This document shows positions 34,377 through 44,488 of a DNA stretch of 64,000 bases, in pieces. The stretch is taken from positions 2,713,501-2,777,500 of the forward strand of contig NZ_CP041217.1 of assembly GCF_006542275.1 (NCBI RefSeq). The letters run 5' to 3'. This DNA comes from Saccharibacillus brassicae (GTDB lineage Bacteria > Bacillota > Bacilli > Paenibacillales > Paenibacillaceae). The position numbers and the translations under genes were made by a program. Numbering within the stretch: position 1 is the stretch's first letter; every line of letters starts with the position of its first letter. The notes beneath the pieces were generated by a model. That model searched no databases. It was not told the DNA's origin and was given only the letters and a program-made list of their open reading frames with translations.

Positions 34377-36812
34377 ATGAGTTCGACATCCGTAACTGTA
34401 GACCCGGCCGAGCCGATCGATCCGATCGAGCGTCGGGCCAAAGAAGCGTACCGCAGGGCGGAACGGCGCGCGGCGGAATATCTGGAAGAGCTGATCGCGA
34501 GCGTGCGGGGGAAAACGTACGCGGCGGCGCTGACGGAAGATTTTCGCATGTGGAAAAAGAAGCACGTCCGCCCGTGGCCGGCGCGTCTGCTGCGCGGCGG
34601 CGGGAGTCCGGACAACCGCGATTACGACCGCTACCTTCACTGGATGGAGACGGCGGGCAAGCTGGACGATTACCTGGAGCGCAGCGTGTCGTATCTGTAT
34701 ATGCGCGATCTCGGCCGGGCGCTGAACGATCCGGATACGCAGCGGCGGGTGCGCCATACGGCGGCCGGACTCAAGCGCTCGCTGCTCAGCGGCGGCGATC
34801 CGCAGGAAGGCATGCCGACGGACGGTTTCGACACGGCGGCGCTGTACCGATGGGGGCAGCAGGAAGGAATCGAAGACGCGGTGATCTGGATGATCGCCAA
34901 GATGAAGCGGGTATCGGAGAACATTCCGGAAGGGCTCAGCGCGGAACACGCCCAGCGCAAGCTACTCAAGATCATCGCCGGCGTCGTGCTGCATACGCGC
35001 GAAGAAATGGACGAGCGGACGCCGAAGGCCGAACGCTCGCGCCGGCTGGACGAAGCGGTACGGCTCGGCTATTCGTACGGGCTGACGTATCCGTTCGTCG
35101 ACGACCTGCTCGATTCGACGCTGCTGACGGACGAAGAGAAAGAGCGGTATTCGGACCTGATCCGCGGCGCGCTGCTGAGCGGGGCGGTGCCGAAATGGGA
35201 CGAGTGGAACCATGCTTTCGAGAGCGACGGCGGACGCAATCTCGACCTGATCCGGTATATCCACAGCGAACTTGGCGAAGCGTTTTTGTATATCAAAAGC
35301 CGGCAGGCGGACGGGCTTGGCAGTTTGTTTTTCGAGCAGGCGTACGTCTTTTTCGAAGCGCAGGACACGGATCGGCGAAAAGTGCTGGCGCATGACGGTT
35401 ACGACAGCCGCCAGCTCTACGTCCCGGTCATCTTGAAGTCGTCCGGTTCGCGCCTTATCGCGCGTTCGGTCGGTCAGGAAGGCGAAGACGGGGGATTCGA
35501 GCGGCGCACGTTTTTCTACGGCATCTACAACCAGCTCGCCGACGACTTCGCGGATCTGTTCGACGATCTGGAAGCGGGCGCGGTGACGCCGTACACGTAT
35601 TATTGGAAGCATCGCGGCCAACGGCCCGATCTGCAAAGCCCGTTCGAGATGTATTGGGGCGTTATCGCCTACCTGATCCGCGACGTATACGACGGCGACG
35701 CGTATACGCGCGAAGTGCTGCTGGACCGGGCGATCAACGGACTCAAGCGGGCGCGCCAGCGCCTCGGCATTCCCCGCTACGAAGAGCTGATGAACGTGCT
35801 GGCTGCCGGCATGCCGGAGCTGAACGCCGTCATTCAGAACATGGTGCGCCGGGCGGAAGACGTCGAGTTTTTCGACAAGCTGCTGCGCGACCGGATGCTG
35901 ACCGAGATGAAGCGGGACCGCGAAGACCGCGAACGCTTCCGTACGCTGCTGAGCGAAGTGCGCGCGGAGATCGACGCCTCGCTGCCGATCCCGTCCGACT
36001 CGAACGTTCCCCACGTCGGCGACTCGCTGATCGACGCGGCCAACTACAGCCTGGCGGGTTCCGGCAAAAGGCTGCGTCCGGTGCTGGCGCATCTCGTAGC
36101 GACGGAAGGCTACGGCCTGGAAGCGGCCAAGCTGCGCCCGCTGCTCAAATCGCTGGAATATCTGCATACCGCGTCCCTGATCTTCGACGATCTGCCTTCG
36201 CAGGACGACGCGGATACCCGGCGCGGCCGGCAGACGCTGCATACGCGCTACGACGGCGCGACCGCCGAGCTGTCCGGGCTGCTGCTGATCCAGCAGGGCG
36301 TGCGCGAACAATCGCGCCTGCAGGGCTTCAAGGCGGAGACGGTGCTTGAGCTGATGCACTATTCGGCGCACAAAGCGGAAGAACTGTGCATGGGCCAGGC
36401 GCTGGACCTGAAGTCGCGGGGGCGGAAGCTGACGCTGGAACGGCTGAACGAGATCTGTTTTTACAAAACGGGGGTCGCGTTCGAAGCGTGCCTTATCATG
36501 CCGGCGATGCTGGCGAACGCGCCGCAGGATCAGCTCAAGCTGCTGGAGAAGTTCGCGTATCACGCGGGCATCGCGTTCCAGATCCGGGACGACCTGCTCG
36601 ACGCCGAAGGCGAAGCGCTGCTGCTCGGCAAGCCTGCCGGACAGGACGCCGCCAACGGCAGTTCGACGTTCGTGACCGTACTCGGCCTCGGCGGGGCGAA
36701 GCGCGCGATGTGGGATCACTACTGCGACGCCGCGGATGCCGTGCGGGAGCTGCCGGAAAGCCTGCGGTTCCTGAAGCATCTGCTGGATTATTTGGTGCAG
36801 CGGGAACGGTAA
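34377..36812 (+). CDS. Two-domain class I prenyl synthase: divergent N-terminal domain fused to a polyprenyl diphosphate synthase
   Basis: An 811-residue cytoplasmic protein. Residues about 545-811 are a complete polyprenyl synthase: GKRLRP (562), the first Asp-rich motif LIFDDLPSQDDADTRRG (about 601), EELCMGQALDL, and the second Asp-rich motif FQIRDDLLDAEG (about 731), so it should condense isopentenyl diphosphate. Residues 1-520 are unlike usual synthases but contain helix-plus-aspartate motifs of the same superfamily: GLTYPFVDDLLDST (about 233) and IYNQLADDFADLFDDL (about 380). No first Asp-rich DDxxD with its RRG partner is evident there. The N-terminal half may be a terpene cyclase or a regulatory partner. 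AAGGGGAA precedes ATG 34377. Product unknown. Confidence 0.72.
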   Translation: MSSTSVTVDPAEPIDPIERRAKEAYRRAERRAAEYLEELIASVRGKTYAAALTEDFRMWKKKHVRPWPARLLRGGGSPDNRDYDRYLHWMETAGKLDDYLERSVSYLYMRDLGRALNDPDTQRRVRHTAAGLKRSLLSGGDPQEGMPTDGFDTAALYRWGQQEGIEDAVIWMIAKMKRVSENIPEGLSAEHAQRKLLKIIAGVVLHTREEMDERTPKAERSRRLDEAVRLGYSYGLTYPFVDDLLDSTLLTDEEKERYSDLIRGALLSGAVPKWDEWNHAFESDGGRNLDLIRYIHSELGEAFLYIKSRQADGLGSLFFEQAYVFFEAQDTDRRKVLAHDGYDSRQLYVPVILKSSGSRLIARSVGQEGEDGGFERRTFFYGIYNQLADDFADLFDDLEAGAVTPYTYYWKHRGQRPDLQSPFEMYWGVIAYLIRDVYDGDAYTREVLLDRAINGLKRARQRLGIPRYEELMNVLAAGMPELNAVIQNMVRRAEDVEFFDKLLRDRMLTEMKRDREDRERFRTLLSEVRAEIDASLPIPSDSNVPHVGDSLIDAANYSLAGSGKRLRPVLAHLVATEGYGLEAAKLRPLLKSLEYLHTASLIFDDLPSQDDADTRRGRQTLHTRYDGATAELSGLLLIQQGVREQSRLQGFKAETVLELMHYSAHKAEELCMGQALDLKSRGRKLTLERLNEICFYKTGVAFEACLIMPAMLANAPQDQLKLLEKFAYHAGIAFQIRDDLLDAEGEALLLGKPAGQDAANGSSTFVTVLGLGGAKRAMWDHYCDAADAVRELPESLRFLKHLLDYLVQRER

Positions 36813-36913
36813 GGCCGGGCGGGGCTGGACGAGATGAAGCGAGCCGGGCCGGGTCGGTTCGCATTGGATCGGATGAGAAAAGAGTACAAAGAAGCGTAGA
36901 TCAAAAGACATGG

Positions 36914-36952
36914 AAAAAGCCGTTTGGTCCCGGGACCGGGCGGCTTTTTTTG
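36914..36952. terminator. Terminator after the prenyl synthase gene
   Basis: AAAAAGCCG pairs with CGGCTTTTT around an inner palindrome GGTCCCGGGACC. The rest of the 36813-37197 gap is AT-rich upstream sequence with a TATAAT at 37142-37147 and no clear -35. Confidence 0.85.
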
Positions 36953-37197
36953 TGCGTTTTGCCTATTCACCGATACTCGCTGCCGCAAACCCGTTCGAAC
37001 ATCCGCTTTTTTTGCCGAAAAAAAGGTCCAAATCGGATAATTCAGGGAAAAAATCGGTTTCCGGGACGAAATTTTTCTATTTTTTGTCGGAAAATAAGGT
37101 TTAAGCGCGGAATTGTTCAGAAATTGTATAGTCTTGTCCATTATAATGACCAAGCAACTGGATAGACACATTTTATCGGCGGAGGGGACTTGGCAGG

Positions 37198-40100
37198 GTG
37201 AAGGCAGCGGGAGTAGGCAAGAGGGGAATTACGGGAAGAACAGGCAAAAGAACGACAGCCGCATTGCTTGCGCTGTTGTTGGCGGCAGGTCCGGTATGGC
37301 CGAACATGCCTCACGCATCGGCGGAGACGCTGGGCGCGACGTCGTTTAACGATATCGACACCTGGAACGGAGACGTCGTGGGAACAGGCGTGCCGACCGG
37401 TGCCGAGATGCAGCTCGATTACGACAAAGGCATCGGCAAGCGGATCAGCAACGGATACGTGGACAGCACGACCAAAACCGCGCTGTATCCGATCGAATCG
37501 AAAATCGACGGCGTGGCCCAGGCTCCGCGGGAGAGCGCGTATCTGCTGATGCGGGCGTTCGACGTGGACGAATACGACGGAAGCAGCGGCACGGGAGAAT
37601 GGGATCGGGTCTACCTGTCCGAAGATCCGGCGCTGCTCCGTCTGGGCAATCCGTATACGGCGTGGCCGACGTCGGGCACTTTCTGGTCCAACAAAACGGC
37701 CGATTACAAAAAAGAATTTCCGCAGCAGACTTACGTCGGCGCGCTTTCGGGCAATAACGAAAAGTGGAACACGACCGTCATGAAGCTGGATGCGTCCAAG
37801 ATCCAAGCGGACGAACCTTATTATTACGGCGTATCGACGCATCATTACGTCAATGCCGCTTCGAGCGGCTCCACCCCGAACTGGGAAGTTATCGTCGATT
37901 GGGCGCAGCTCATCGTCGACGGCGGAGCCAAAGAAAGCGGAGCGATCGACAAAGGCGACATTTCGGTCGAAAAAGGCGGAATCACCGTCGATACGAGCTT
38001 CGTACCCAAGCAAAACGGCAGCTTCGCGATGGAAGTCAGCGTCGTGAAGCCGGCGGCGAGCAAAACGGAAGTCGACCAGAACCTGGACACGAAAAAGAAA
38101 CTGTTCAGCGGCGCCGAAGCGAACGTGCCACAGCCGTGGAGCGGCGTGCAGCTGGTCGATCCGAGTATCGATCCGGCCAAAGAGTACGACGTCAACGTGA
38201 TCTTGTTCGACGATCGGGGCGACGGCAAGGTCGGGGAGAGCTACACCAATCCCGGCAAAGCGCAGCATATATATACGGTATCGACGTTCGATCCCAAGCT
38301 GCGCGACTTCGCGACCTCGGTCGCGCAGTACGACGCGACGGCGCTCGATCCGAACGAGTTCAAGGAAAATTACCTCAAAATCAACGGAGCCGCGAACGGC
38401 GCCCATCTGGACAAAGTTCGTATCGTGACGCTTCCGGATTCTTCCGCGGGACGTCTGGTGCTCCAGAGCGCAAGCGGCGTTACGACCGATATTGCGGCCG
38501 GCAGCGAGATTGCGGCCGCCGATCTGCCGAAGCTGAAGTTCGTTCCGGCCGAAGGTGGCTTCGACGGCTCGGCCAGCTTCGAATGGAACGGTTATGACGG
38601 CGACGAATACGCCGTCTATCCGGGCAAGGTCATGCTGACGGCCAACCACGCGCCGCGGCTCGACCCGATCCTGATCGAAGCGAACAAAGGCGAGACCGTG
38701 CCGCTGCCGCAGTCGATCTTCGATGCGGCTTACAGCGACGGCAAATCCGGCCCGCCGAGCAAGCTGCGGTTCGATACGCTGCCCGATCCGTCCAAAGGCC
38801 GTTTGGTGCTGGACGGAGGAAGCAGCAGCGCTCCGATCGACGTGCAGCCCGGCGGCGAGCTTGACGCTTCCGAGCTGTCGGCGCTGAGATTCGTGCCGGC
38901 GGAAGGGTTCACCGGCACGGAAGAGTTCCGCTGGAACGGCTACGACGGCACCCAATACGCGCTCAAAGCGGGCAGCCTGACGATTCGCGTGAACGCGCCG
39001 CCTGCGGCGGGACATGTGGGCAAGTCGGGTTCCGCCGGCGAAGCGGTGTCGTTCGGCCGGGACGACTTTTCGTTGAAGCCGGCCTATGCGGACCCGGAGA
39101 ACGACAAGTTAACGAAGATTCGGATCACGCTGCCCGAAGATTTCGGCGCCAAGCAGGGCGAACTCTCGTACACCACGGTGACGGGGAATGTGTATCTGCC
39201 AAGCGGTACACGGACCGAAATCGCGGCAGGCGAGCTGGACACGCTGCGCTTCACGCCTTCGGCGGGCCTGCCTAACGGCGGAACGGCGATGTTCGCTTGG
39301 GAAGCGTACGACGGCAAGATGTACTCCGAAATTCCGGGTACGGTCTCGATCGCCTACAGCGGCGTTCCGAGCGGAGACGCGGTAGGCGTCGGCGCGGAAG
39401 AAGGCGCCGCGTCCATTCCGGTCACGCTGCGCGGCAGCGATCCGGAAACGGTCACCGGGCTCGTGTACGGCATTGCGAGCCAGCCGCTCAAAGGAGTGCT
39501 TACGCCGGCCGATCCCGCCGATCCGAACGGAGGGAATTGGACCTACGTGCCGAATCCCGACTTCATCGGCGGCACGGATACGTTCATGTATACCGTAAAA
39601 GACGCAGACGGCCAGGAAAGCGCTCCGGCGACCGTGACCGTCCGTATCGATCGGACGCTCGACGGATGGCCGGGCGACAAGGAAAGAGGCGATACCCGTC
39701 CCGCGAAAGCGATCCCGGGCCAATCGCTGAAGCTGTCGGCCGTCAGTTCGCTGCTGGCCGAAGGCGTAAGCGCGACGGTGGGCGGCGAGGAAGTGCCGCT
39801 GCTGCTGGCCAACGCTTCGACGTTCGCGCAGGACGGCTACAAGCAGTGGGAAAAATCGACGTATGCGCTGGACGCCCGCACCCTTCCCGGCCGCTACGCG
39901 GTCGCCTATACGGCCTTGGGGTCGGAAGGCATGATCCTGCCGGCGGAACCGGAAACGCGTCTGGCCGATAACGGATTTGAAGTGTTGGCGGTCGATCTGA
40001 CGCTGACCGCCGATCCCGCCGCCATCGTCGGCGACGGCACGTCGCGGACCGAACTGACGGCGCTGTTGAAAGACGCGGAAGGCGTCCCTGTCCAGGGCGT

Positions 40101-42294
40101 GGAAGTGTCGTTCGATTCGGGCGGCATCGGCTCGTTCCCGAACGGCGATCGCGCCGTGACGGGCGCGGACGGCAAAGCGACCCTGACGTATCAATCGGCG
40201 AATATTACCGGCGTCGAGGAGCAGTCGTTCCCCGTCACGGCGACCGTAAACGATCCGGTCCGCGGCTTGTGGGGACAAAAAGAGATCCGCGTCGTCTTCC
40301 TGCCCGCATCCGTAAAAGGCGTGCTGACGGAAGGCAAAAACAATACGCCTGTCGTCGGAGCCACTGTCCGTATCACGCTTGACGTGGACGGTAACGGCTC
40401 GATCGAGCCGGGCGTCGACTTCGACCGCACGGTGAACACCGACACGCACGGCGCTTACTCGGTGCCGGTTCCGTTCGGCGGACGCGAATACACGCTGACG
40501 GTGACCCGCCTGATCGAAGTCGGCGGCGTTCCGACGCCGGTGACGTACGAGCAGAAAGCCCAGGTCGGCATGGCCGGCACGACGGAAGAAGAAGTCTACG
40601 AATCGCAAAAGACCGCGGCCGGCATCGTCATGTTCAAACGGCCCGACGGCAGCAGTTCGTTGATCGACAACGCGTTCATCGCGCATACGTCGGTCTACCT
40701 GCAGGACGCTTCCGGCCACTATGTGACCGAAAACGGCAGTCCGAAGTCGTTCTCGCTCGGCAAGCAGGGCGTATTCAGCGCCCCGGGCTTGACGATCGGC
40801 GATTACAAGCTTGAGATCCGCTACGAGCTTGAACCGGGCAAGGCGATCACGATCGGGACGAGCACCGTCCACGTGCAGGCCAACGGGGAGATGAATATTT
40901 CCCAGGAACTGGTCGATCCGTACGGCACGATTCGCGACGCTTCGACCAAAGCGCTGATCGAAGGAGCCACCGTGACGCTGTATTACGCGGATACCGCCAA
41001 AAATCGCGGCAGCGGCGTCGCTCCGAACACCAAAGTCGTTCTGCCGGCCATTCCGGGCTTCGCTCCGAACGACAATGCGAGCCCGGTCCAGCTGAGCGAC
41101 GTGAACGGCTTCTACGCCTACATGGTCTACCCGGAGACGGATTACTACCTGATCGTCACGCAAAAAGGGTACGATACGTACACAAGCCCGACCCTGTCGG
41201 TCGGTCAGGAGATCGTGCGGCACGACCTTGAACTGACGCCGCAGCGCTCCGGCAGCCCGGCCGCGGTCGCGACGACGGAGCCGGTACAGGCGCCGCAGCT
41301 TGAACTGAAGCTGACGGTCGACCGCAATCCGGTCGAAGAAGGCGGACAATCGACGATCAAGGTCGATTACAAGAACGTGTCGGGCGTAACGCTCGGCGAA
41401 GGCACGATTCGCGTCGCCCTTCCCGCGGGAGCGGAAGTGATCGACGCGGCGGGCGGAACCCGCAGCGGCGGTAGCCTGGTATGGACCGTCCGCAATCTGG
41501 ACGGAGGCAAGTCCGGCAGCTACAATATCGTGCTGAAATGGCCGATGCAGCAGGGGCCGGAAAGCAGCTACCCGGTGACGGGCAGCTTCTCGGCCGGCGC
41601 TTCGCAGGCAGGCGTACAGGCGGCGGCGCAGTCCAACGTCAACGTCCGCGTCCTGTCGCCGCGCTTCGAAGAACTGCGCCATCAGCGCTACATTCTCGGT
41701 TATCCCGACGGCGAGTTCAAGCCGGACCGTTCGCTGACCCGCGCCGAACTCGCGGCGATCGTCGCGCGCCTGACCGAAAACGTCAACCTTAACGATCCGA
41801 TCGGATTCCGCGACGTGCCGACTTCGCATTGGGCGGCCAATTATATCCGCATCGCCGTCAAGCACGACTATTTCGACGGGTTCCAAGACGGGACGTTCAA
41901 GCCGGAAAGCCAGGTGACCCGTGCCGAACTGGCCGCCGTCGCCGTCCGCTTCCTCGGACTGGAAGGTTCGGCCGCGAGCGGTTCGACCTTCACGGACACG
42001 AAGGGACACTGGGCGTCCTCGGCGATCGAGCGGTTGAGCCAAGACGGCTTTATCGCCGGCTACCCGGACGGATCGTTCCGTCCGAACCAGGTGCTCAAGC
42101 GTTCCGAAGCGGTAACGCTGATCAACCGCATGCTGTCCCGCGGTCCGCTGACCGGACTGAAGCCGCAGTTCCCCGACATGCCGCAGACGCATTGGGCGTT
42201 CGGCGACGTGCAGGAAGCGACGATTTCGCACACCGCGAAACGCGGCGCTTCCGGCGAGATCTGGACGGGAACTTTGGCAGACGACGTGCAGTAA
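37198..42294 (+). CDS. Large cell-surface protein with SLH anchor
   Basis: A 1698-residue exported protein. A signal peptide ends near residue 42 (AALLALLLAAGPVW, then HASA). Residues about 43-370 have no recognised fold; about 390-800 carry repeated cadherin-like modules built on VPAEGxxGxxxFxWNGYDG and DPEN/DPET units; about 930-1020 is a Big_1/invasin-type Ig domain; about 1035-1130 and 1240-1330 are CnaB/carboxypeptidase-regulatory-like modules; about 1360-1460 is a DUF11-like repeat; and about 1490-1675 hold three SLH domains (GYPDGEFKPDRSLTRAELAA) that bind pyruvylated wall polymer. GTG 37198 follows GGAGGGG at 10 bp. It is probably an adhesin or structural surface protein; no catalytic domain is seen. 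Confidence 0.88.
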   Translation: MKAAGVGKRGITGRTGKRTTAALLALLLAAGPVWPNMPHASAETLGATSFNDIDTWNGDVVGTGVPTGAEMQLDYDKGIGKRISNGYVDSTTKTALYPIESKIDGVAQAPRESAYLLMRAFDVDEYDGSSGTGEWDRVYLSEDPALLRLGNPYTAWPTSGTFWSNKTADYKKEFPQQTYVGALSGNNEKWNTTVMKLDASKIQADEPYYYGVSTHHYVNAASSGSTPNWEVIVDWAQLIVDGGAKESGAIDKGDISVEKGGITVDTSFVPKQNGSFAMEVSVVKPAASKTEVDQNLDTKKKLFSGAEANVPQPWSGVQLVDPSIDPAKEYDVNVILFDDRGDGKVGESYTNPGKAQHIYTVSTFDPKLRDFATSVAQYDATALDPNEFKENYLKINGAANGAHLDKVRIVTLPDSSAGRLVLQSASGVTTDIAAGSEIAAADLPKLKFVPAEGGFDGSASFEWNGYDGDEYAVYPGKVMLTANHAPRLDPILIEANKGETVPLPQSIFDAAYSDGKSGPPSKLRFDTLPDPSKGRLVLDGGSSSAPIDVQPGGELDASELSALRFVPAEGFTGTEEFRWNGYDGTQYALKAGSLTIRVNAPPAAGHVGKSGSAGEAVSFGRDDFSLKPAYADPENDKLTKIRITLPEDFGAKQGELSYTTVTGNVYLPSGTRTEIAAGELDTLRFTPSAGLPNGGTAMFAWEAYDGKMYSEIPGTVSIAYSGVPSGDAVGVGAEEGAASIPVTLRGSDPETVTGLVYGIASQPLKGVLTPADPADPNGGNWTYVPNPDFIGGTDTFMYTVKDADGQESAPATVTVRIDRTLDGWPGDKERGDTRPAKAIPGQSLKLSAVSSLLAEGVSATVGGEEVPLLLANASTFAQDGYKQWEKSTYALDARTLPGRYAVAYTALGSEGMILPAEPETRLADNGFEVLAVDLTLTADPAAIVGDGTSRTELTALLKDAEGVPVQGVEVSFDSGGIGSFPNGDRAVTGADGKATLTYQSANITGVEEQSFPVTATVNDPVRGLWGQKEIRVVFLPASVKGVLTEGKNNTPVVGATVRITLDVDGNGSIEPGVDFDRTVNTDTHGAYSVPVPFGGREYTLTVTRLIEVGGVPTPVTYEQKAQVGMAGTTEEEVYESQKTAAGIVMFKRPDGSSSLIDNAFIAHTSVYLQDASGHYVTENGSPKSFSLGKQGVFSAPGLTIGDYKLEIRYELEPGKAITIGTSTVHVQANGEMNISQELVDPYGTIRDASTKALIEGATVTLYYADTAKNRGSGVAPNTKVVLPAIPGFAPNDNASPVQLSDVNGFYAYMVYPETDYYLIVTQKGYDTYTSPTLSVGQEIVRHDLELTPQRSGSPAAVATTEPVQAPQLELKLTVDRNPVEEGGQSTIKVDYKNVSGVTLGEGTIRVALPAGAEVIDAAGGTRSGGSLVWTVRNLDGGKSGSYNIVLKWPMQQGPESSYPVTGSFSAGASQAGVQAAAQSNVNVRVLSPRFEELRHQRYILGYPDGEFKPDRSLTRAELAAIVARLTENVNLNDPIGFRDVPTSHWAANYIRIAVKHDYFDGFQDGTFKPESQVTRAELAAVAVRFLGLEGSAASGSTFTDTKGHWASSAIERLSQDGFIAGYPDGSFRPNQVLKRSEAVTLINRMLSRGPLTGLKPQFPDMPQTHWAFGDVQEATISHTAKRGASGEIWTGTLADDVQ

Positions 42295-42332
42295 AATCAA
42301 ACGAAGTCCGCTTCGCGGACAAGAAGAAAAAC

Positions 42333-42366
42333 GGACGCCGATCACACATCGGCGTCCTTTTTTTTG
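42333..42366. terminator. Terminator after the SLH-protein gene
   Basis: Perfect 10-bp stem GGACGCCGAT / ATCGGCGTCC with a CACAC loop and nine T. A smaller hairpin GTCCGCTTCGCGGAC precedes it (42306-42320). Confidence 0.93.
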
Positions 42367-42508
42367 CGTGCGTAAGGGAAGAGGGTTCTTTTTCATGACT
42401 CCTTTTTTTGAACCCCACGATAGAATCCCTTTATTCCCTTCGTAGTATACAATGTCGGTACGGATTCGAACGGGGTCGGTACTTGGAACGGAAGGAGGGA
42501 CGAGCGGG

Positions 42509-43084
42509 ATGGAGCAGGAGTCGGAAGACAGGCAGCAGAAGGAAAAAGAATTGGTCGACCGTATTCGCCGCCGGGACGAACGGGCGCTGCGCGAGCTGAT
42601 CGACCTGCACGGTGCGCTGCTGAAAGCGATCGTGTATCGGCATTTGCCCGGCAGTCGGCAGGACCGCGAGGAATGCCTCGACGACGTGCTGCTGGCGATC
42701 TGGACCCATATCGGGTCGTTCGACGCGGAGCGCAATACGCTGCGGCAGTGGTCGGCGGCCGTCGCCAAATACAGGGCGATCGACTATCGGCGCAGAGAGC
42801 TGCGCGAACGCGGGCGCCGAGCCGGCGGAGAGCTGGACCCGGAGCGGCTGCCCGGGACGGACAGCGATCGCGTGGCGGCGAAGTCGAGCGTGGAAGACGT
42901 GCTGGAGCAGCTGCCGGAAGACGAGCGCAGGCTGTTCGAACGCTACTATCTGGAAGGCGTTCCGGCGAGAGAGATTGCGGCGGGACTGAACGTGCGGGAA
43001 TCGTGGATTCATAACAAGCTGTCGCGCGGCCGGCGGAAGTTGAAAAATAGTTGGATTTCGCGAAACGGGGTGCAGGAGAAATGA
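42509..43084 (+). CDS. Sigma-70 family RNA polymerase sigma factor (ECF-like)
   Basis: A 191-residue two-domain sigma factor. Region 2 covers about 10-90 (DRIRRRDERALRELIDLHG, DDVLLAIWTHIGSFD, WSAAVAKYRAIDYRR) and region 4 about 125-180 (EDVLEQLPEDERRLFERYYL, REIAAGLNVRESWIHNKLSRG). The start is ATG 42509 after GGAAGGAGGG, not the frame extension to 42452. Its stop overlaps the next start (ATGA), so it is translated together with a membrane anti-sigma-type protein; such pairs respond to envelope signals. No target promoter is evident. Confidence 0.9.
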   Translation: MEQESEDRQQKEKELVDRIRRRDERALRELIDLHGALLKAIVYRHLPGSRQDREECLDDVLLAIWTHIGSFDAERNTLRQWSAAVAKYRAIDYRRRELRERGRRAGGELDPERLPGTDSDRVAAKSSVEDVLEQLPEDERRLFERYYLEGVPAREIAAGLNVRESWIHNKLSRGRRKLKNSWISRNGVQEK

Positions 43085-44166
43085 GCGTGTACGACGATTT
43101 GAACGAATGGAAGCTGGATGCCGCGGATTACGAAGAAGAAGCGTTAAGCGAGGCGGAGCGGCGCGAGTGGACGCAGCGAGTAGGCAGCAGGCTGCCCGGC
43201 GGCTTGCAGTCGACGGGGGGCGTCCGGCAGCGCGGTAGAAACCGAAAAGCCAAAGGGTTGATGTCTGCCGCCGCCGTTCTGCTGCTCGCCGGAGCGGCAT
43301 GGACGTACAGCCCGCAGGCGCTGGCCGAGATGCCCTGGGTAGCGGGACTGATCGAGAATTTCGGCAGCACGTCGGGAGGCGAAGCGGCGGATTACTCGTC
43401 GTACAAAACGCAGATCGGACAGACGGCGGAGAACGAATACGGGAAGCTCACGCTGAACGAAGTGCTGTTCGACACGGACCGGCTTCTAATCAGTGCCACG
43501 TTCGAGCCGACCGCCCAAGCCGACTTCGATTACCGGACGTTTTTGTCGGCTGCGGTCGCGATCGACGGGCGAGACGACCTTCAACTGACGACGGGCACCC
43601 AATCGATCGAAGAAAAGGACGGCACGTATACGATCTACGGCGAAGTGAACCTGAGCGAACTTCCGAATGACGGTCCGATGAATCTGTCCATCATCTACGA
43701 CGAGATCAGGCACGGTCAGACCTGGCTATCGGACTCGTCGATCATCGAACCGAAGCGGCCGTGGACGTTCGATATTCAAGCTTCGGCCGGAGAACTTGTG
43801 GCGGACACGCAGACGATCGAACTGGAACGGAGCATGAAGCTGGCTACAGGCGAAGAGATTCGGGTAGAAAAAGCGATCGTGAGTCCGGTATCGACGCTGC
43901 TGTATTATCGCGTGCTTAACGAGAGCGAATTTGCGAATCCCGAGACGCCGCGAATGACCGCTTTTCTTCTGCAGGACGAGCACGGCACGGAGATTCCTTT
44001 TATCGAGGCAGGCAGCCGTGAAGCGTCGGGCCGTTCCGGAGAAGCCTGGCATTATGCCCGTTATGCGACCATAGATCCGGCTGCCCATGCGTACACGCTG
44101 ACGCCGTATCAGCATTTTGACGGTGAACCGCATGCGGTCGGGGAATCTTTTGCGCTGGAAAAATAG
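43081..44166 (+). CDS. Membrane protein with DUF4179, probable anti-sigma factor
   Basis: A 361-residue single-pass membrane protein. A cytoplasmic N-terminus of about 60 residues (YDDLNEWKLDAADYEEEALS) precedes one transmembrane helix (LMSAAAVLLLAGAAWTY), then a large extracytoplasmic domain with the DUF4179 start SYKTQIGQTAENEYGKLTLNEV. ATG 43081 overlaps the sigma-factor stop by four bases and has GCAGGAG upstream. By the known pairing of DUF4179 genes with ECF-type sigma genes, the cytoplasmic part likely holds the sigma factor inactive; the outer domain would sense the signal. Confidence 0.82.
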   Translation: MSVYDDLNEWKLDAADYEEEALSEAERREWTQRVGSRLPGGLQSTGGVRQRGRNRKAKGLMSAAAVLLLAGAAWTYSPQALAEMPWVAGLIENFGSTSGGEAADYSSYKTQIGQTAENEYGKLTLNEVLFDTDRLLISATFEPTAQADFDYRTFLSAAVAIDGRDDLQLTTGTQSIEEKDGTYTIYGEVNLSELPNDGPMNLSIIYDEIRHGQTWLSDSSIIEPKRPWTFDIQASAGELVADTQTIELERSMKLATGEEIRVEKAIVSPVSTLLYYRVLNESEFANPETPRMTAFLLQDEHGTEIPFIEAGSREASGRSGEAWHYARYATIDPAAHAYTLTPYQHFDGEPHAVGESFALEK

Positions 44167-44234
44167 AACGTTTCTATGGAAAGCCCGCTGTTTCGGCACA
44201 ATCGGCCGCGTATGGAGGAAGGAGGAAGGTTCGG

Positions 44235-44266
44235 ACAGACCCGGCCGCGGCGGCCCGGGTCTGTTT
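44235..44266 (+). terminator. Terminator after the anti-sigma-type gene
   Basis: Perfect 10-bp stem ACAGACCCGG / CCGGGTCTGT (44235-44244 with 44255-44264), short T tail. Confidence 0.7.
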
Positions 44267-44310
44267 AGGCGGACCGGAGTGCTTCCCCGTCTTTTTTCAC
44301 AGATAAAGCT

Positions 44311-44339
44311 TTGCTTCTTGGGGCGGAATTCTTTATAGT
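44311..44339 (+). promoter_or_regulatory. Promoter of the GH3 gene
   Basis: TTGCTT (44311-44316), 17-bp spacer, TATAGT (44334-44339). It leaves a leader of about 145 bases before the TTG start of the GH3 gene; nothing structured is apparent in that leader. Confidence 0.6.
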
Positions 44340-44488
44340 GGAGGGAGATGCGCGGCGTGTTTCCGGCATTTACGAAACTGTTTTCGGAAAGCGCGATCAT
44401 GCAATCGGAAAACATTCGGCAGCCGACCGGAAAGCGCAGGGAACGTACGCGCACGTGCAGCATTCACACAGAATCGGGAGGGAAAGCT

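Noticed and set aside
39109-42768. 1219-codon minus-strand frame opposite the SLH-protein gene
   Set aside because: Antisense shadow running through the terminator at 42333; Arg/Ala-rich translation without domains.
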